Positions 6,777 to 14,395 of a DNA stretch of 25,270 nucleotides are shown piece after piece. Source of the stretch: CAVOBC01 sp963693635 (lineage in GTDB: Bacteria; Pseudomonadota; Gammaproteobacteria; Pseudomonadales; Azotimanducaceae); assembly GCA_963693635.1 (NCBI GenBank), contig CAVOBC010000019.1, forward strand, positions 1 to 25,270, read 5' to 3'. Position numbers and translations under genes: made by a program. Numbering within the stretch: the first letter of the stretch is position 1; each line of letters starts with the position of its first letter. The notes under the pieces are model-generated. The model did no database searches, was not told where the DNA came from, and saw only the letters and a program-made list of their open reading frames with translations.

Positions 6777-7592
6777 TCAGTTGCCCCCCTCGTCGTGCGC
6801 AGGCACAAACTCGACCGGCCCCAGGCCACCCGCGAGACCCCCACCATCAATGATGAACGCCTGTCCCGTGACATAGGACGATGCATCGGACGCCAGGTAA
6901 ACCGCAAGGGGACCGAGTTCCCACCACTCACCAATCCTGCGCACCGGTATGCGCGAACCCCGCTGCCGTCGAATCTCACGCTCCTGATCGGTCGTTGCCT
7001 CGTACTGGGCAACGTATCCGGGAACGATGGTATTCACGCGTATGCCGTGTGGGGCCAGCATCGTTGCCGTGCTCTTGGCGAGCGAAATCTGGCCACCCTT
7101 GGCCGTCGGATAGGCAAATGATCGGTTGCCACGCATTGCCGTGCCGGACGCGGTGTGGATGATCACGCCGCCTTCTCCGCGATCCACCATGAACTTGGCG
7201 GCCGCCCGGGAGCAGTAAAAGTTGCTCTTCAAATTGGTCGCAAGCACGGTCTCGAAGGCGTCGTCCGGGTAATCCCAGAAGTCCCAGTTGCCACTCACAC
7301 CACCACCGCCGGCGTTGGCGATCATGACGTCAATCTTGCCGAATTCATCGATACAGCGATCCACGAGTGCGTTGACCTGCGCCGAGTCGGTGACATCGCA
7401 CTGATGATCGATAGCGACGCCACCATCTGCAGTGATTTCGCTGACCGTCTGGTCAATTTGTTCCTGCGTGCGCGCTGACACGACTACCTTCGCTCCCGCC
7501 GCCGCAAGCGCTTTGGCCATGGCCTTGCCGAGACCACGGCCAGAGCCCGTGACGACAATTGCGCGACCGTCCAGTCTTAGTTTTTCCAGCAT
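6777..7592 (-). CDS. Short-chain dehydrogenase/reductase (SDR), classical type
   Basis: This 271-residue NAD(P)-dependent oxidoreductase has a complete classical SDR signature: TGSGRGLG at residues 15-22, CDVTD, NAGG at 93-96, the active-site Asn120, Ser149 in HTASGTAM, and YPTAK (Tyr161, Lys165), with the C-terminal SYVTGQAFIIDGG. Arg41 after strand beta2 (SARTQ) suggests NADP(H) preference by family rule. The ATG at 7592 has GGGAGAG upstream. It forms an operon with the SDR-like gene downstream (stop and start one base apart) and is separated by 232 nt from the nitronate monooxygenase gene upstream on the same strand. The substrate is unknown. Confidence 0.92.
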   Translation of the reverse strand: MLEKLRLDGRAIVVTGSGRGLGKAMAKALAAAGAKVVVSARTQEQIDQTVSEITADGGVAIDHQCDVTDSAQVNALVDRCIDEFGKIDVMIANAGGGGVSGNWDFWDYPDDAFETVLATNLKSNFYCSRAAAKFMVDRGEGGVIIHTASGTAMRGNRSFAYPTAKGGQISLAKSTATMLAPHGIRVNTIVPGYVAQYEATTDQEREIRRQRGSRIPVRRIGEWWELGPLAVYLASDASSYVTGQAFIIDGGGLAGGLGPVEFVPAHDEGGN

Positions 7593-7824
7593 GGCGGGTT
7601 CTCTCCCTTTCGCGAGCGGGCACTGTAGCAGAGGCGCCGGTTATGTTTCGACCTGGGGGTGCTCGCTCAACCTCGACTGATCGTAGCCAGGACACTCAAA
7701 CAGGTCACAAAGGATCAAAGTGACATTCGGTCCTGAGATTCCATACGAACAACGCATCGTCGACTCGGATCACAGCTACCAGGCGTACCCTATGCCTTAC
7801 CGCAAATGCCAGAGTCGACGGTCG

Positions 7825-8859
7825 CTAAACCCCCGCCAACTCCCGCGTCACGACCGCGGCCCCAACAGACCGGCAGCGACTCGCGCTCTGACCCGCCCAG
7901 AGGGCGGTGAAGTCCCCACTGCCGGCGTCGGCAGCAGCCGCCCGCAGAGGCGTCAGCGCCGATAGAGCGAGCGGAAATGCCGGCACTGATGGGTTCATGG
8001 GTCCGAGGTCTCGTATGAGCCTGTTCACGATACTGCGCGCCGGTCGGCCACTGAAGAGATTGGTGATCGCGGTAGTTTGTGCCTGCGGACTCGCGAGCGC
8101 GGCACGGTGGACATCGCTTGTCGTCGCTTCCGGACAAAGCAGATACGCCGTTCCCACTTGAGCCGCAATCGCCCCCAACGCGAGCGCTGCCTTCACCCCG
8201 CGTGCGTCGGCGATGCCGCCCGCCGCTATCACCGGAATATTAATCGCGCCTACAACTTGTGGCACCAGCGCCATCGTCCCTACCTGCGTACCCAGATCGT
8301 CACTCAGGAACATACCGCGATGGCCACCCGCTTCGAGGCCTTGCGCTATCACGGCATCGACGCCGCTGGCGGCCAACCACTCGGCCTCAGCGACCGATGT
8401 CGCCGACGACAGGATCTTCGTTCCCCAGGACCGAATCTCGTCCAGGAACGCCGCGTCCGGCAAGCCAAAGTGGAAACTCACCACGTCCGGCTTGAACTCG
8501 CGCAGCACTTCCAGCGACTGTTCCCCGAATGGCAAGCGTTGCGCGGCCAATGGGACCTCGGGCACCGCAACTCCAAACTCTTCGTAATAGGGGGCGAGCA
8601 AGTCGAGCCATGCGGCAAAGGCGGCCGCGTCGGGTGTCGGGGGCGTGTGGCAGAAGAAGTTGACGTTAACCGCACCTCGCCCGCCCGCGCGAATCGCCGT
8701 CAATTCATCATGAAGCGCTCCAGGCGACAACATCGCGCATGGCAATGACCCCAGTCCGCCGGCGCCACGAACAGCCATTGCGAGATCACTGCCCTGCACA
8801 CCCGCCATCGGTGCCTGAATAATGGGTATTTCTACGCCGAGCAGTTCCGTCGCTTCCAT
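7825..8859 (-). CDS. Nitronate monooxygenase family protein (NMO/2-nitropropane dioxygenase)
   Basis: The 344-residue protein is a FMN-dependent TIM-barrel enzyme of the nitronate monooxygenase family. Motifs seen are IPIIQAPMAGVQGSDLA at the N-terminus, VNVNFFCHTPP, DVVSFHFGLP, the flavin/active-site stretch IAQGLEAGGHRG (His180), IPVIAAGGIADARG and AQVGTAYLLCPE (FMN phosphate region). The reaction known for the family is oxidative denitrification of alkyl nitronates, including the toxin propionate 3-nitronate; related proteins reduce enoyl-ACP or quinones, so the exact substrate is open. It lies 47 nt downstream of the 98-aa hypothetical gene and upstream of the SDR pair, all on the minus strand. 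Confidence 0.9.
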   Translation of the reverse strand: MEATELLGVEIPIIQAPMAGVQGSDLAMAVRGAGGLGSLPCAMLSPGALHDELTAIRAGGRGAVNVNFFCHTPPTPDAAAFAAWLDLLAPYYEEFGVAVPEVPLAAQRLPFGEQSLEVLREFKPDVVSFHFGLPDAAFLDEIRSWGTKILSSATSVAEAEWLAASGVDAVIAQGLEAGGHRGMFLSDDLGTQVGTMALVPQVVGAINIPVIAAGGIADARGVKAALALGAIAAQVGTAYLLCPEATTSDVHRAALASPQAQTTAITNLFSGRPARSIVNRLIRDLGPMNPSVPAFPLALSALTPLRAAAADAGSGDFTALWAGQSASRCRSVGAAVVTRELAGV

Positions 8860-8906
8860 CGCAAATCCTCATCTGTGAACCGGCAGCAACGAACGCTTGC
8901 CGCCCG

Positions 8907-9203
8907 TTAGGCTCGCCTGATGCGCACGACCTTCATCACCTCGAAATTAATACCTGCCACCACGTCGGTTGACGTGTAATAGGTGAGGTTGACCCACGCA
9001 CCCTTCAGGTCGCGGTACTTTTGCTTGCGTCGATACTTGAAGGGCACGTCGTAGCCTTCCAGCATCAGCGTATTGACGACCCAGCCGTCACGGTTGCGCT
9101 GCACATGGCTTGATACTTTCTTCATATCAAGTTGATTCAGCTTCTCGTGCCCCAGCAATTTGCTCACGTCCGACTTCACACTCGCCGCCTCAGTTCTCGT
9201 CAT
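8907..9203 (-). CDS. Conserved-looking hypothetical protein, 98 aa
   Basis: I do not recognise this family. The product is small and basic. It has an N-terminal helical part (TEAASVKSDVSKLLGHEKLN) followed by an alternating-strand part with VNTLMLEGYDVPFKYRRKQK and VNLTYYTSTDVVAGINFE, suggestive of a small beta domain. No signal peptide, membrane segment or cysteine is present. The ATG at 9203 lies inside the last codons of the helicase gene (14-nt overlap), so it is almost certainly translated with it; a longer frame to 9230 is less likely. The tight coupling suggests a helicase-related or RNA-related role, but this is guilt by association only. Confidence 0.65.
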   Translation of the reverse strand: MTRTEAASVKSDVSKLLGHEKLNQLDMKKVSSHVQRNRDGWVVNTLMLEGYDVPFKYRRKQKYRDLKGAWVNLTYYTSTDVVAGINFEVMKVVRIRRA

Positions 9204-10497
9204 CAGGTTCCGGGTCGGCAGTCGGCGCACGGCGGGCCGGCGATGCGACTCGCCTTGTGTGTTTCTTCGGCTTGCCTTTGCGTTTCACTTCTGACTTTGT
9301 ACGCTTGTGCTTCTTCGGACCAGCCGCCTTACCCGAGTTCTTCACACGCTTCGGCCCGGCGTAGGCAGCAACCATACCGTCGACCTGCGCAATCTCGAGC
9401 CGCAGTTTCAGGTAGCGTTCAATGCCCGCCAGCAGATTCCACTCGGTCGAATCGACCAATGTTATCGCCTTGCCTTCTTTTCCCGCTCGCCCCGTGCGAC
9501 CCACCCGGTGCACGTGATCATCGCCACTTTGAGCGACCGTGAAATTGATGACCAGATCAACATCCGCAATATCGAGGCCACGGGCGGCCACGTCGGTTGC
9601 CACCAGCACGCCGACCTTGCCGTCACGGAACCGGCTCATGACCTGTTTGCGCTCGCTCTGCGGAATCTCGCCATGAATAAACGCCGCACTCACATCCTTG
9701 CGCTTTAGCGTCGTGCCAAGTCGCTGGCACTGCTCACGGGTATTGCAGAACACGATTGACCGGGTCGCAGCTTCTACCTTGATCAGGGCTCGCACCAGTC
9801 GCTCTTTGTGGGCGGCATCATCGGCGAGTACTTTGCTCTGGGTGATGTGGCTGTGCCCCTCCCGATGGTGGTCGACAACGATCGACACCGGGTCTTTCAG
9901 AATGCCGCGGATGCGGTCCATCGCGCGGTGTTCCAGCGTCGCGGAGAACAGCAGGCTTTGTCGATCAGCGCCGCTCGCGCCAGCAATAATGTTCATGTCT
10001 TCGCTGAAGCCCATGTCCAGCATACGATCAGCTTCATCCAGCACCAGCATTTCCAGATCAGAAAGATAAGCAGAGCCCTTGCCGATGTGTTCAACCAGGC
10101 GGCCCGGGGTGGCAATGATGACCTCCGGGTTCCTGCGCATGGCCGCGATCTGGTACTTGAACGCGGCACCACCGATTACAAGACCGCACTTGATGTGGGT
10201 GAACGCAGCAAAGCGCGTGAACGCACGCTCGGTTTGTACGGCCAACTCACGGGTCGGCAACAGGATGAGCGCACGGGTTCCCGTTTCCTTTGCATCCACG
10301 GCCAGCAGGCGGTTCAGCATCGGCAGGACGAAAGCACCGGTCTTGCCACTGCCGGTCTTCGCCGCGATCATCAGATCTCGACCCGCCAACGCATGCGGAA
10401 TCGCGCGCGCCTGCACGGCGGTCGCCTCGGCAAAGCCCAGTTGGTCAAGGCCCTTGATGAGGCGCTTGTCGAGATTGAGATCAGCGAGAAGGGTCAA
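9190..10497 (-). CDS. DEAD-box ATP-dependent RNA helicase (RhlE/SrmB-like)
   Basis: All core helicase motifs are present in order: Q-motif region FAEATAVQARAIP, motif I AAKTGSGKT (residues 45-53), PTREL, TPGR, motif II DEAD in LVLDEADRMLDMGF, motif III SAT, ARGLDIADVDLVINF and motif VI HRVGRTGRAG. A Lys/Arg-rich tail of about 60 residues probably binds RNA. Such enzymes unwind short RNA duplexes in ribosome assembly or mRNA decay. The start is uncertain. The longest frame (ATG at 10641) lies antisense to the TPP riboswitch and is not credible, while TTG at 10497 gives MTLLADLNLDKRL, matching the usual N-terminus. No good Shine-Dalgarno precedes the TTG; its leader instead contains CCTCCTTT (10514-10521), which could pair with one. 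The downstream 98-aa gene overlaps its 3' end. Confidence 0.88.
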   Translation of the reverse strand: MTLLADLNLDKRLIKGLDQLGFAEATAVQARAIPHALAGRDLMIAAKTGSGKTGAFVLPMLNRLLAVDAKETGTRALILLPTRELAVQTERAFTRFAAFTHIKCGLVIGGAAFKYQIAAMRRNPEVIIATPGRLVEHIGKGSAYLSDLEMLVLDEADRMLDMGFSEDMNIIAGASGADRQSLLFSATLEHRAMDRIRGILKDPVSIVVDHHREGHSHITQSKVLADDAAHKERLVRALIKVEAATRSIVFCNTREQCQRLGTTLKRKDVSAAFIHGEIPQSERKQVMSRFRDGKVGVLVATDVAARGLDIADVDLVINFTVAQSGDDHVHRVGRTGRAGKEGKAITLVDSTEWNLLAGIERYLKLRLEIAQVDGMVAAYAGPKRVKNSGKAAGPKKHKRTKSEVKRKGKPKKHTRRVASPARRAPTADPEPDDEN

Positions 10498-10564
10498 GTG
10501 GTCATATCTCAGAAAAGGAGGAACAAAGCCGGGCCCCAGTGTAACAATCCGCTGCTTTGACCGC

Positions 10565-10592
10565 TTGCCCGCGTCGCAAATCTCTCTATAAT
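10565..10592 (+). promoter_or_regulatory. Sigma70-like promoter of the thiamine operon
   Basis: TTGCCC (10565-10570) and a perfect TATAAT (10587-10592) are separated by 16 nt. The predicted transcription start near 10599 falls just before the first stem of the TPP riboswitch, which supports the call. Confidence 0.75.
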
Positions 10593-10598
10593 TCGCTC

Positions 10599-10690
10599 CA
10601 TCCTTTGGGGGTGGCCTCGGCCTGAGATGTTGCAGCGGCAACGAACCCCCGGAACCTGATCCGGATCATACCGGCGTAGGAAAGAGGAGC
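10599..10690 (+). promoter_or_regulatory. TPP riboswitch (THI element)
   Basis: The conserved THI-box segments appear in the right order and spacing: CCTTTGGGGGTGGCC (10602-10616), CTGAGA (10622-10627), ACCCCC (10645-10650), GGAACCTGATCCGGATCATA (10651-10670) and CCGGCGTAGGAAAG (10671-10684). These are the pyrimidine- and pyrophosphate-binding helices that sense thiamine diphosphate. It sits 47 nt before the first candidate start of the TonB receptor. After the aptamer a 7-bp hairpin (10683-10689 with 10695-10701) and a second 6-bp hairpin over the GAGGA at 10733-10737 could form the expression platform. No strong U-tract terminator is seen, so control of translation initiation is the better guess. 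Confidence 0.95.
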
Positions 10691-10715
10691 AGCACTTCTC
10701 TGCGCCAGTTTCGGA

Positions 10716-10737
10716 TCCTCAATCGCTTGAATGAGGA
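10716..10737 (+). promoter_or_regulatory. Possible Shine-Dalgarno-sequestering hairpin
   Basis: TCCTCA (10716-10721) can pair with TGAGGA (10732-10737) around a 10-nt loop. The 3' arm covers the ATG at 10731 and the only purine-rich ribosome-binding site in the leader (GAGGAG, 10733-10738). This is the arrangement expected for a TPP riboswitch that blocks translation. It also hints that the true start may be a Met downstream of 10738 (10752 or 10764). Confidence 0.4.
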
Positions 10738-12875
10738 GTCTGCAGAAAGTCATGCAGCGCACAATGTCGCCGCCGGTTTCCCGCTCGCCCAAACGTCCAA
10801 TCGCGTCCGCTCTCCTGTCGAACGTCAGGGTCTCACGCGCGGTGGTCTTGTTCGCCGTGGCCATCATGCCGAGCCTTGCAGTGGCGGTTGATGCCGAGAT
10901 GGCAGACATCGAAGAGATCGTCGTGACCGCCGACCTGCGCGGTGGACTCCTGCAAGAGATTCCGACCAGCGTCAGCGTCATTGGCCGCGACGCCATCGCC
11001 GCTCGTGGCGCGCAACACATCGAGGAAGTGCTCTCGCGCATTCCGAACGTCAATTTTGCGAGCGGTACATCGCGCGCCAGGTTCTTCCAGATTCGCGGCA
11101 TCGGCGAACGCAGCCAGTTTATCGACCCACTTAACCCATCCGTTGGATTTCTGATCGACAACGTCGACTTCAGCGGCGCGGGCAGCATCGGTACCTTGTT
11201 CGATGTTAGCCAAGTTGAAGTGTTGCGTGGACCCCAGGGCACGCGCTACGGGGCCAACGGGCTAGCTGGCCTGATCAATATCAAGACGGCGGAGCCGACT
11301 TCTGAGTTCGAGGGCCGGCTTCAGGTCGGTGCCGGTGACTATGCTTCCCGCAACGTCGGTGCAGTGGTCAGCGGTGCCCTCAGCGACGCGGTCCGCGGCC
11401 GGATCGCCATCGAAACCGCAAGCAGTGACGGGTATATGGACAACGCATTTCTTGGCGCCGATGACACCAACGACCGCAGCGAGACCACCGCCCGGGTCAA
11501 ACTCGATATCGCACCGTCGGACGAGACGCTGATCAAACTCTCGTTCATGCATGTGGATATGGACAACGGCTATGACGCCTTCTCGCTAGACAACACCCGC
11601 ACAACGCTGTCTGACAATCCCGGCCACGATCGCCAGGATTCGAACGCACTGTCGATTGACGGCAACTGGCGGGCCGGCGATATCACCATCCAGGCGATCG
11701 GCGCCCTGTCACGCTCTGATCTCGCCTACGGCTATGACGAGGACTGGGCGTTCGAAGGTCTTCACGACGATGGGTACGCCTCGATCGACAATTACCTGCG
11801 CAATCGCGACTCGCGCTCGCTTGAGCTCCGATTGAAGGGCAACGCCGACGACGCGATCGACTGGGTCATCGGCATCTACCAACTGAGCGTTGATGAGGAC
11901 CTGAGACGCGTGTACACATTTGCGGCCGGCGACTTCACCAGCAACCACAACGTCGATACCCTTGCGATCTTCGGCGAGACGGACATCGCGTTGGGCGATG
12001 ACTGGTCACTCAATGTCGGCGGCCGACTGGAGCAGCGCGACGCCGCGTATCGAGACTCCAATGCAGTGGCATTTTCTCCTAAAGAGAATCTCTGGGGCGG
12101 CCGCGTCGCGCTAACCTATCACGCAGGGCGAGACCGGCTTGCTTACGCGAGCCTGGCGCGGGGTTACAAGGCCGGCGGCTTCAACACCGACGGCTCGCTC
12201 GACGCTGACCTGCGCGAATTCGACCCGGAAGATCTGATTGAAGTCGAGGTCGGGATCAAGGGGCAGGCGGGGCCACTCAGATATCAATTGGCTGTCTTCT
12301 ACGACAAACGGCGCGACCAGCAGGTTAAAAGTTCGCTCACACGAACGCGCGCAGATGGCTCCACTGAGTTCATCGACTTCAATGGCAACGCCGCCCGCGG
12401 AACCAACAAGGGGCTCGAAGCAGACTTGCAATGGCAAGCGACGGAACAACTCGCGCTCTTTGCCACCGTCGGCCTGCTCGACGCCTCGTTCGATCGCTTC
12501 ATCAATGAGTTCGACGAAGACCTCTCTGGGCGACGCCAGGCCCATGCACCCCGCTACACCGCAAATTTCGGCGCCAGCGTCACATCGGGTAACTGGCGCG
12601 TACAAGTGGACGCCGACCTCAAGGACGAGTTCTTCTACTCAGACCGCCACCACGTAAAAAGCAACAGCGACTACACACTGCTGAACGCATCTGCCCACTG
12701 GCAAATCGGCTCGGTGGATCTGCGGCTGTGGGCGCGGAACCTGACGGACGAAGATTATTCCGTCCGCGCCTTCGGCAGTTTCGGCAATGATCCACGCAAG
12801 GGTTATGTCACCGAACCCTATTTTCAGTGGGGAGAGCCTCGTATGATCGGTGCCAACATCACACTCAACTGGTAA
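10731..12875 (+). CDS. TonB-dependent outer-membrane receptor, predicted thiamine uptake
   Basis: This 714-residue protein has a long basic N-terminus, a hydrophobic signal-peptide core (AVVLFAVAIMPSLAVA, about residues 38-53) with a likely cleavage after AVA, and a TonB box EEIVVTA. A plug domain follows with IPTSVSVIGRDAIAARG, FFQIRGIGERSQF and VEVLRGPQGTRYGANGLAGLINI. The beta-barrel has typical alternating strands (LAYASLARGYKAGGFNTDG, ARNLTDEDY), and the protein ends in the aromatic ITLNW. Length is normal. It is the first gene after the TPP riboswitch, so it most likely imports thiamine or a thiamine precursor/derivative across the outer membrane with TonB-ExbBD energy. Start choice is uncertain: ATG 10731, 10752 or 10764 are in frame; the GAGGAG at 10733 favours 10752 although the spacing is long (13 nt). 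Confidence 0.92.
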   Translation: MRSLQKVMQRTMSPPVSRSPKRPIASALLSNVRVSRAVVLFAVAIMPSLAVAVDAEMADIEEIVVTADLRGGLLQEIPTSVSVIGRDAIAARGAQHIEEVLSRIPNVNFASGTSRARFFQIRGIGERSQFIDPLNPSVGFLIDNVDFSGAGSIGTLFDVSQVEVLRGPQGTRYGANGLAGLINIKTAEPTSEFEGRLQVGAGDYASRNVGAVVSGALSDAVRGRIAIETASSDGYMDNAFLGADDTNDRSETTARVKLDIAPSDETLIKLSFMHVDMDNGYDAFSLDNTRTTLSDNPGHDRQDSNALSIDGNWRAGDITIQAIGALSRSDLAYGYDEDWAFEGLHDDGYASIDNYLRNRDSRSLELRLKGNADDAIDWVIGIYQLSVDEDLRRVYTFAAGDFTSNHNVDTLAIFGETDIALGDDWSLNVGGRLEQRDAAYRDSNAVAFSPKENLWGGRVALTYHAGRDRLAYASLARGYKAGGFNTDGSLDADLREFDPEDLIEVEVGIKGQAGPLRYQLAVFYDKRRDQQVKSSLTRTRADGSTEFIDFNGNAARGTNKGLEADLQWQATEQLALFATVGLLDASFDRFINEFDEDLSGRRQAHAPRYTANFGASVTSGNWRVQVDADLKDEFFYSDRHHVKSNSDYTLLNASAHWQIGSVDLRLWARNLTDEDYSVRAFGSFGNDPRKGYVTEPYFQWGEPRMIGANITLNW

Positions 12876-12947
12876 CCGACCCGGCGCTTCTACCTCGGCG
12901 CGTGGCCTGGCTGATATCGCCTACCAACCCAAGAAAGGAGACGATTG

Positions 12948-13379
12948 ATGGGATCGATGTCGCAAGAAGCAAAAGAGTCATTTCTGGCTGATCTGCATGT
13001 TGGCGTGCTGGCGTTAACCGCCGACACCACGGACACCAGGAAAGGCCCCCTGACCATTCCCATTTGGTACGACTACACCCCCGGAGGTGATCTCTGGTTC
13101 ATCACCTCCGGGTCCTCACGCAAGGGCCACCTGCTCACTGTCGGCACGCGCATCAGCCTCTGTGCCCAGACCGAAGCACCGCCCTATCAGTACGTCAGTG
13201 TCGAAGGACCCGTGACCGCCATCGATCCCGCTCAAGACGAGCTCAAACCGATGGCAGTACGCTACCTTGGCGAAACCCTGGGTGAACAATACGCGCAAGG
13301 CAGCAGCGGCGAGCATTCAATCGTCGTGCGCATGCGACCGCAGGAGTGGCTGGCGGTCGACTACAGCGCGTCGAACTGA
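12948..13379 (+). CDS. Pyridoxamine 5'-phosphate oxidase-like FMN-binding split-barrel protein
   Basis: The 143-residue protein fits the PNPOx-like split-barrel family: a helix (SQEAKESFLADLHVGVLALT), strand pair GPLTIPIWYDYTPGGDLWFIT, the SSRKGHLLTVGTRISLCAQ stretch that contacts flavin phosphate in relatives, then YVSVEGPVTAIDP and a helical segment before IVVRMRPQEWLAVDYS. The ATG at 12948 has AAGGAG 7 nt upstream. Family members bind FMN, F420 or heme and act as small-molecule oxidases/reductases. It is the second gene of a riboswitch-controlled thiamine operon, where this family is not an expected member. It might process a thiamine vitamer such as an oxidised or degraded form, but this is inference. 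Confidence 0.82.
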   Translation: MGSMSQEAKESFLADLHVGVLALTADTTDTRKGPLTIPIWYDYTPGGDLWFITSGSSRKGHLLTVGTRISLCAQTEAPPYQYVSVEGPVTAIDPAQDELKPMAVRYLGETLGEQYAQGSSGEHSIVVRMRPQEWLAVDYSASN

Positions 13380-13435
13380 CGGCACCACACTGATCAGCCG
13401 ACCGGTAGTCGGTTGAATTGCCCTGGACCCCCACC

Positions 13436-13717
13436 ATGAAGCTTTCTGTTGAAGTTATACTCTATCCGCTGAATGCAGACTACACCCCCGCGATTGACGC
13501 TTTCATCGATCGAGCGAAGTCCCATGATCGCGTTGAAGTCCGGTGTACCGATCTGTCCACACAACTCTTCGGTGACTACGATCTCATCATGGACCTGCTG
13601 AAAGAGGAAGTGCGCGCAACCTGGGACGCATTCGGCGATGGCGCATTCGTCCTGAAGTTACTCCCGGGTGACCTGCGCGGCATCGCGCCCGACAGCAAGC
13701 CGGACAGCAACGCGTGA
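13436..13717 (+). CDS. YkoF-like thiamine/hydroxymethylpyrimidine-binding protein
   Basis: The 93-residue product resembles one repeat of Bacillus YkoF. It begins with a strand MKLSVEVILYPLNADYTPAI, then has VEVRCTDLSTQLFGDYDLIM (the ST-x-L-x-G-x-D pattern of YkoF domains), a helix to about residue 65, and a strand AFVLKLLPGD. YkoF and the related YqgV/MTH1187 family bind thiamine or its pyrimidine moiety. No signal peptide is seen, so it is probably cytoplasmic. The start at 13436 matches the family N-terminus; the ribosome-binding site is weak. Position between the receptor and the transporter in a TPP-riboswitch operon strongly supports a thiamine-binding role, for example as buffer or carrier between transporter and kinase. 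Confidence 0.85.
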   Translation: MKLSVEVILYPLNADYTPAIDAFIDRAKSHDRVEVRCTDLSTQLFGDYDLIMDLLKEEVRATWDAFGDGAFVLKLLPGDLRGIAPDSKPDSNA

Positions 13718-13771
13718 GTCATCCCCGCGTCACGACCACAACCCCAGCACATCAGGCGTCATGACGGATCG

Positions 13772-14395
13772 ATGAGCAGCGCGAGTAACACGGCGCGTGT
13801 CGTTATTGAGCAGCTACTGGCGAGCAGCCCGTATGAACTGATTGCCGTCGTCCTCGCCGTCGCCTACCTGCTCCTCGTCATCCGCGAGAATATCGTCGCC
13901 TGGTATTGCGCCTTCGTCAGCACGGCCATCTTTCTCGGCATTTTCTGGCAGGTCGATCTCTACATGGAATCCGGCCTGCAGGTTTACTATCTGGTGATGG
14001 CCGTCTACGGCTGGTCTCAGTGGCGCAAACGCAATGACGACGATGCCCCCGCCCTTGCGATCAGCACGTGGCCCGTGTCACGCCACATACTGGTATTGGT
14101 CGGCGTCGCAGCAGCGGCCCTCGCTTCCGGCTGGCTGCTGCGCGACACGAACGCACGACTGCCATACATCGATTCGTTCACCACCTGGGGCAGCATCGTC
14201 ACGACGTACATGGTGGCCAAAAAAGTGCTGGAAAACTGGCTATACTGGTTAGTCATCGATTCGATATCAATTGTTTTGTATATCGACCGCGGCTTGTATT
14301 TCACCGCGCTGCTCTTTGCCGCCTACATCGTCATCGTCATATTCGGCGGCATCTCCTGGTACCGGCAATGGCACAACGCACGGCCAATCAGTTAA
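13772..14395 (+). CDS. pnuT: PnuC-family transporter, predicted thiamine transporter PnuT
   Basis: This 207-residue integral membrane protein has about seven hydrophobic segments (roughly residues 18-35, 38-60, 65-85, 103-121, 133-150, 152-170 and 173-195). PnuC-family features are YLVMAVYGWSQWRKR, YIDSFTTWGSIVTTYMVAKK, LENWLYWLVIDSISIVLYI and GLYFTALLFAAYIVI. PnuC proteins are facilitators for nicotinamide riboside; the PnuT branch carries thiamine and PnuX riboflavin, with net uptake driven by phosphorylation in the cytoplasm. The riboswitch and the kinase that overlaps its 3' end point to PnuT. The coding sequence overlaps the next gene by 28 nt, so production of transporter and kinase is coupled. 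Confidence 0.9.
   Translation: MSSASNTARVVIEQLLASSPYELIAVVLAVAYLLLVIRENIVAWYCAFVSTAIFLGIFWQVDLYMESGLQVYYLVMAVYGWSQWRKRNDDDAPALAISTWPVSRHILVLVGVAAAALASGWLLRDTNARLPYIDSFTTWGSIVTTYMVAKKVLENWLYWLVIDSISIVLYIDRGLYFTALLFAAYIVIVIFGGISWYRQWHNARPIS

Noticed and set aside
8077..8748. Long plus-strand open frame opposite the nitronate monooxygenase gene (223 aa)
   Set aside because: Arg-rich shadow frame antisense to a clearly recognised enzyme; no ribosome-binding site or motif.
10514..10521. AAAGGAGG on the plus strand, a perfect Shine-Dalgarno
   Set aside because: No start codon follows at a usable distance on the plus strand; it lies upstream of the thiamine operon promoter.
9808..10560. Long plus-strand open frame opposite the helicase gene (250 aa)
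   Set aside because: It is antisense to conserved helicase motifs, has no family similarity, and is explained by the codon structure of the GC-rich opposite strand.
10586..11242. Minus-strand open frame over the riboswitch and TonB receptor start (218 aa)
   Set aside because: It is antisense to the THI element and signal-peptide region and has no recognisable domain.
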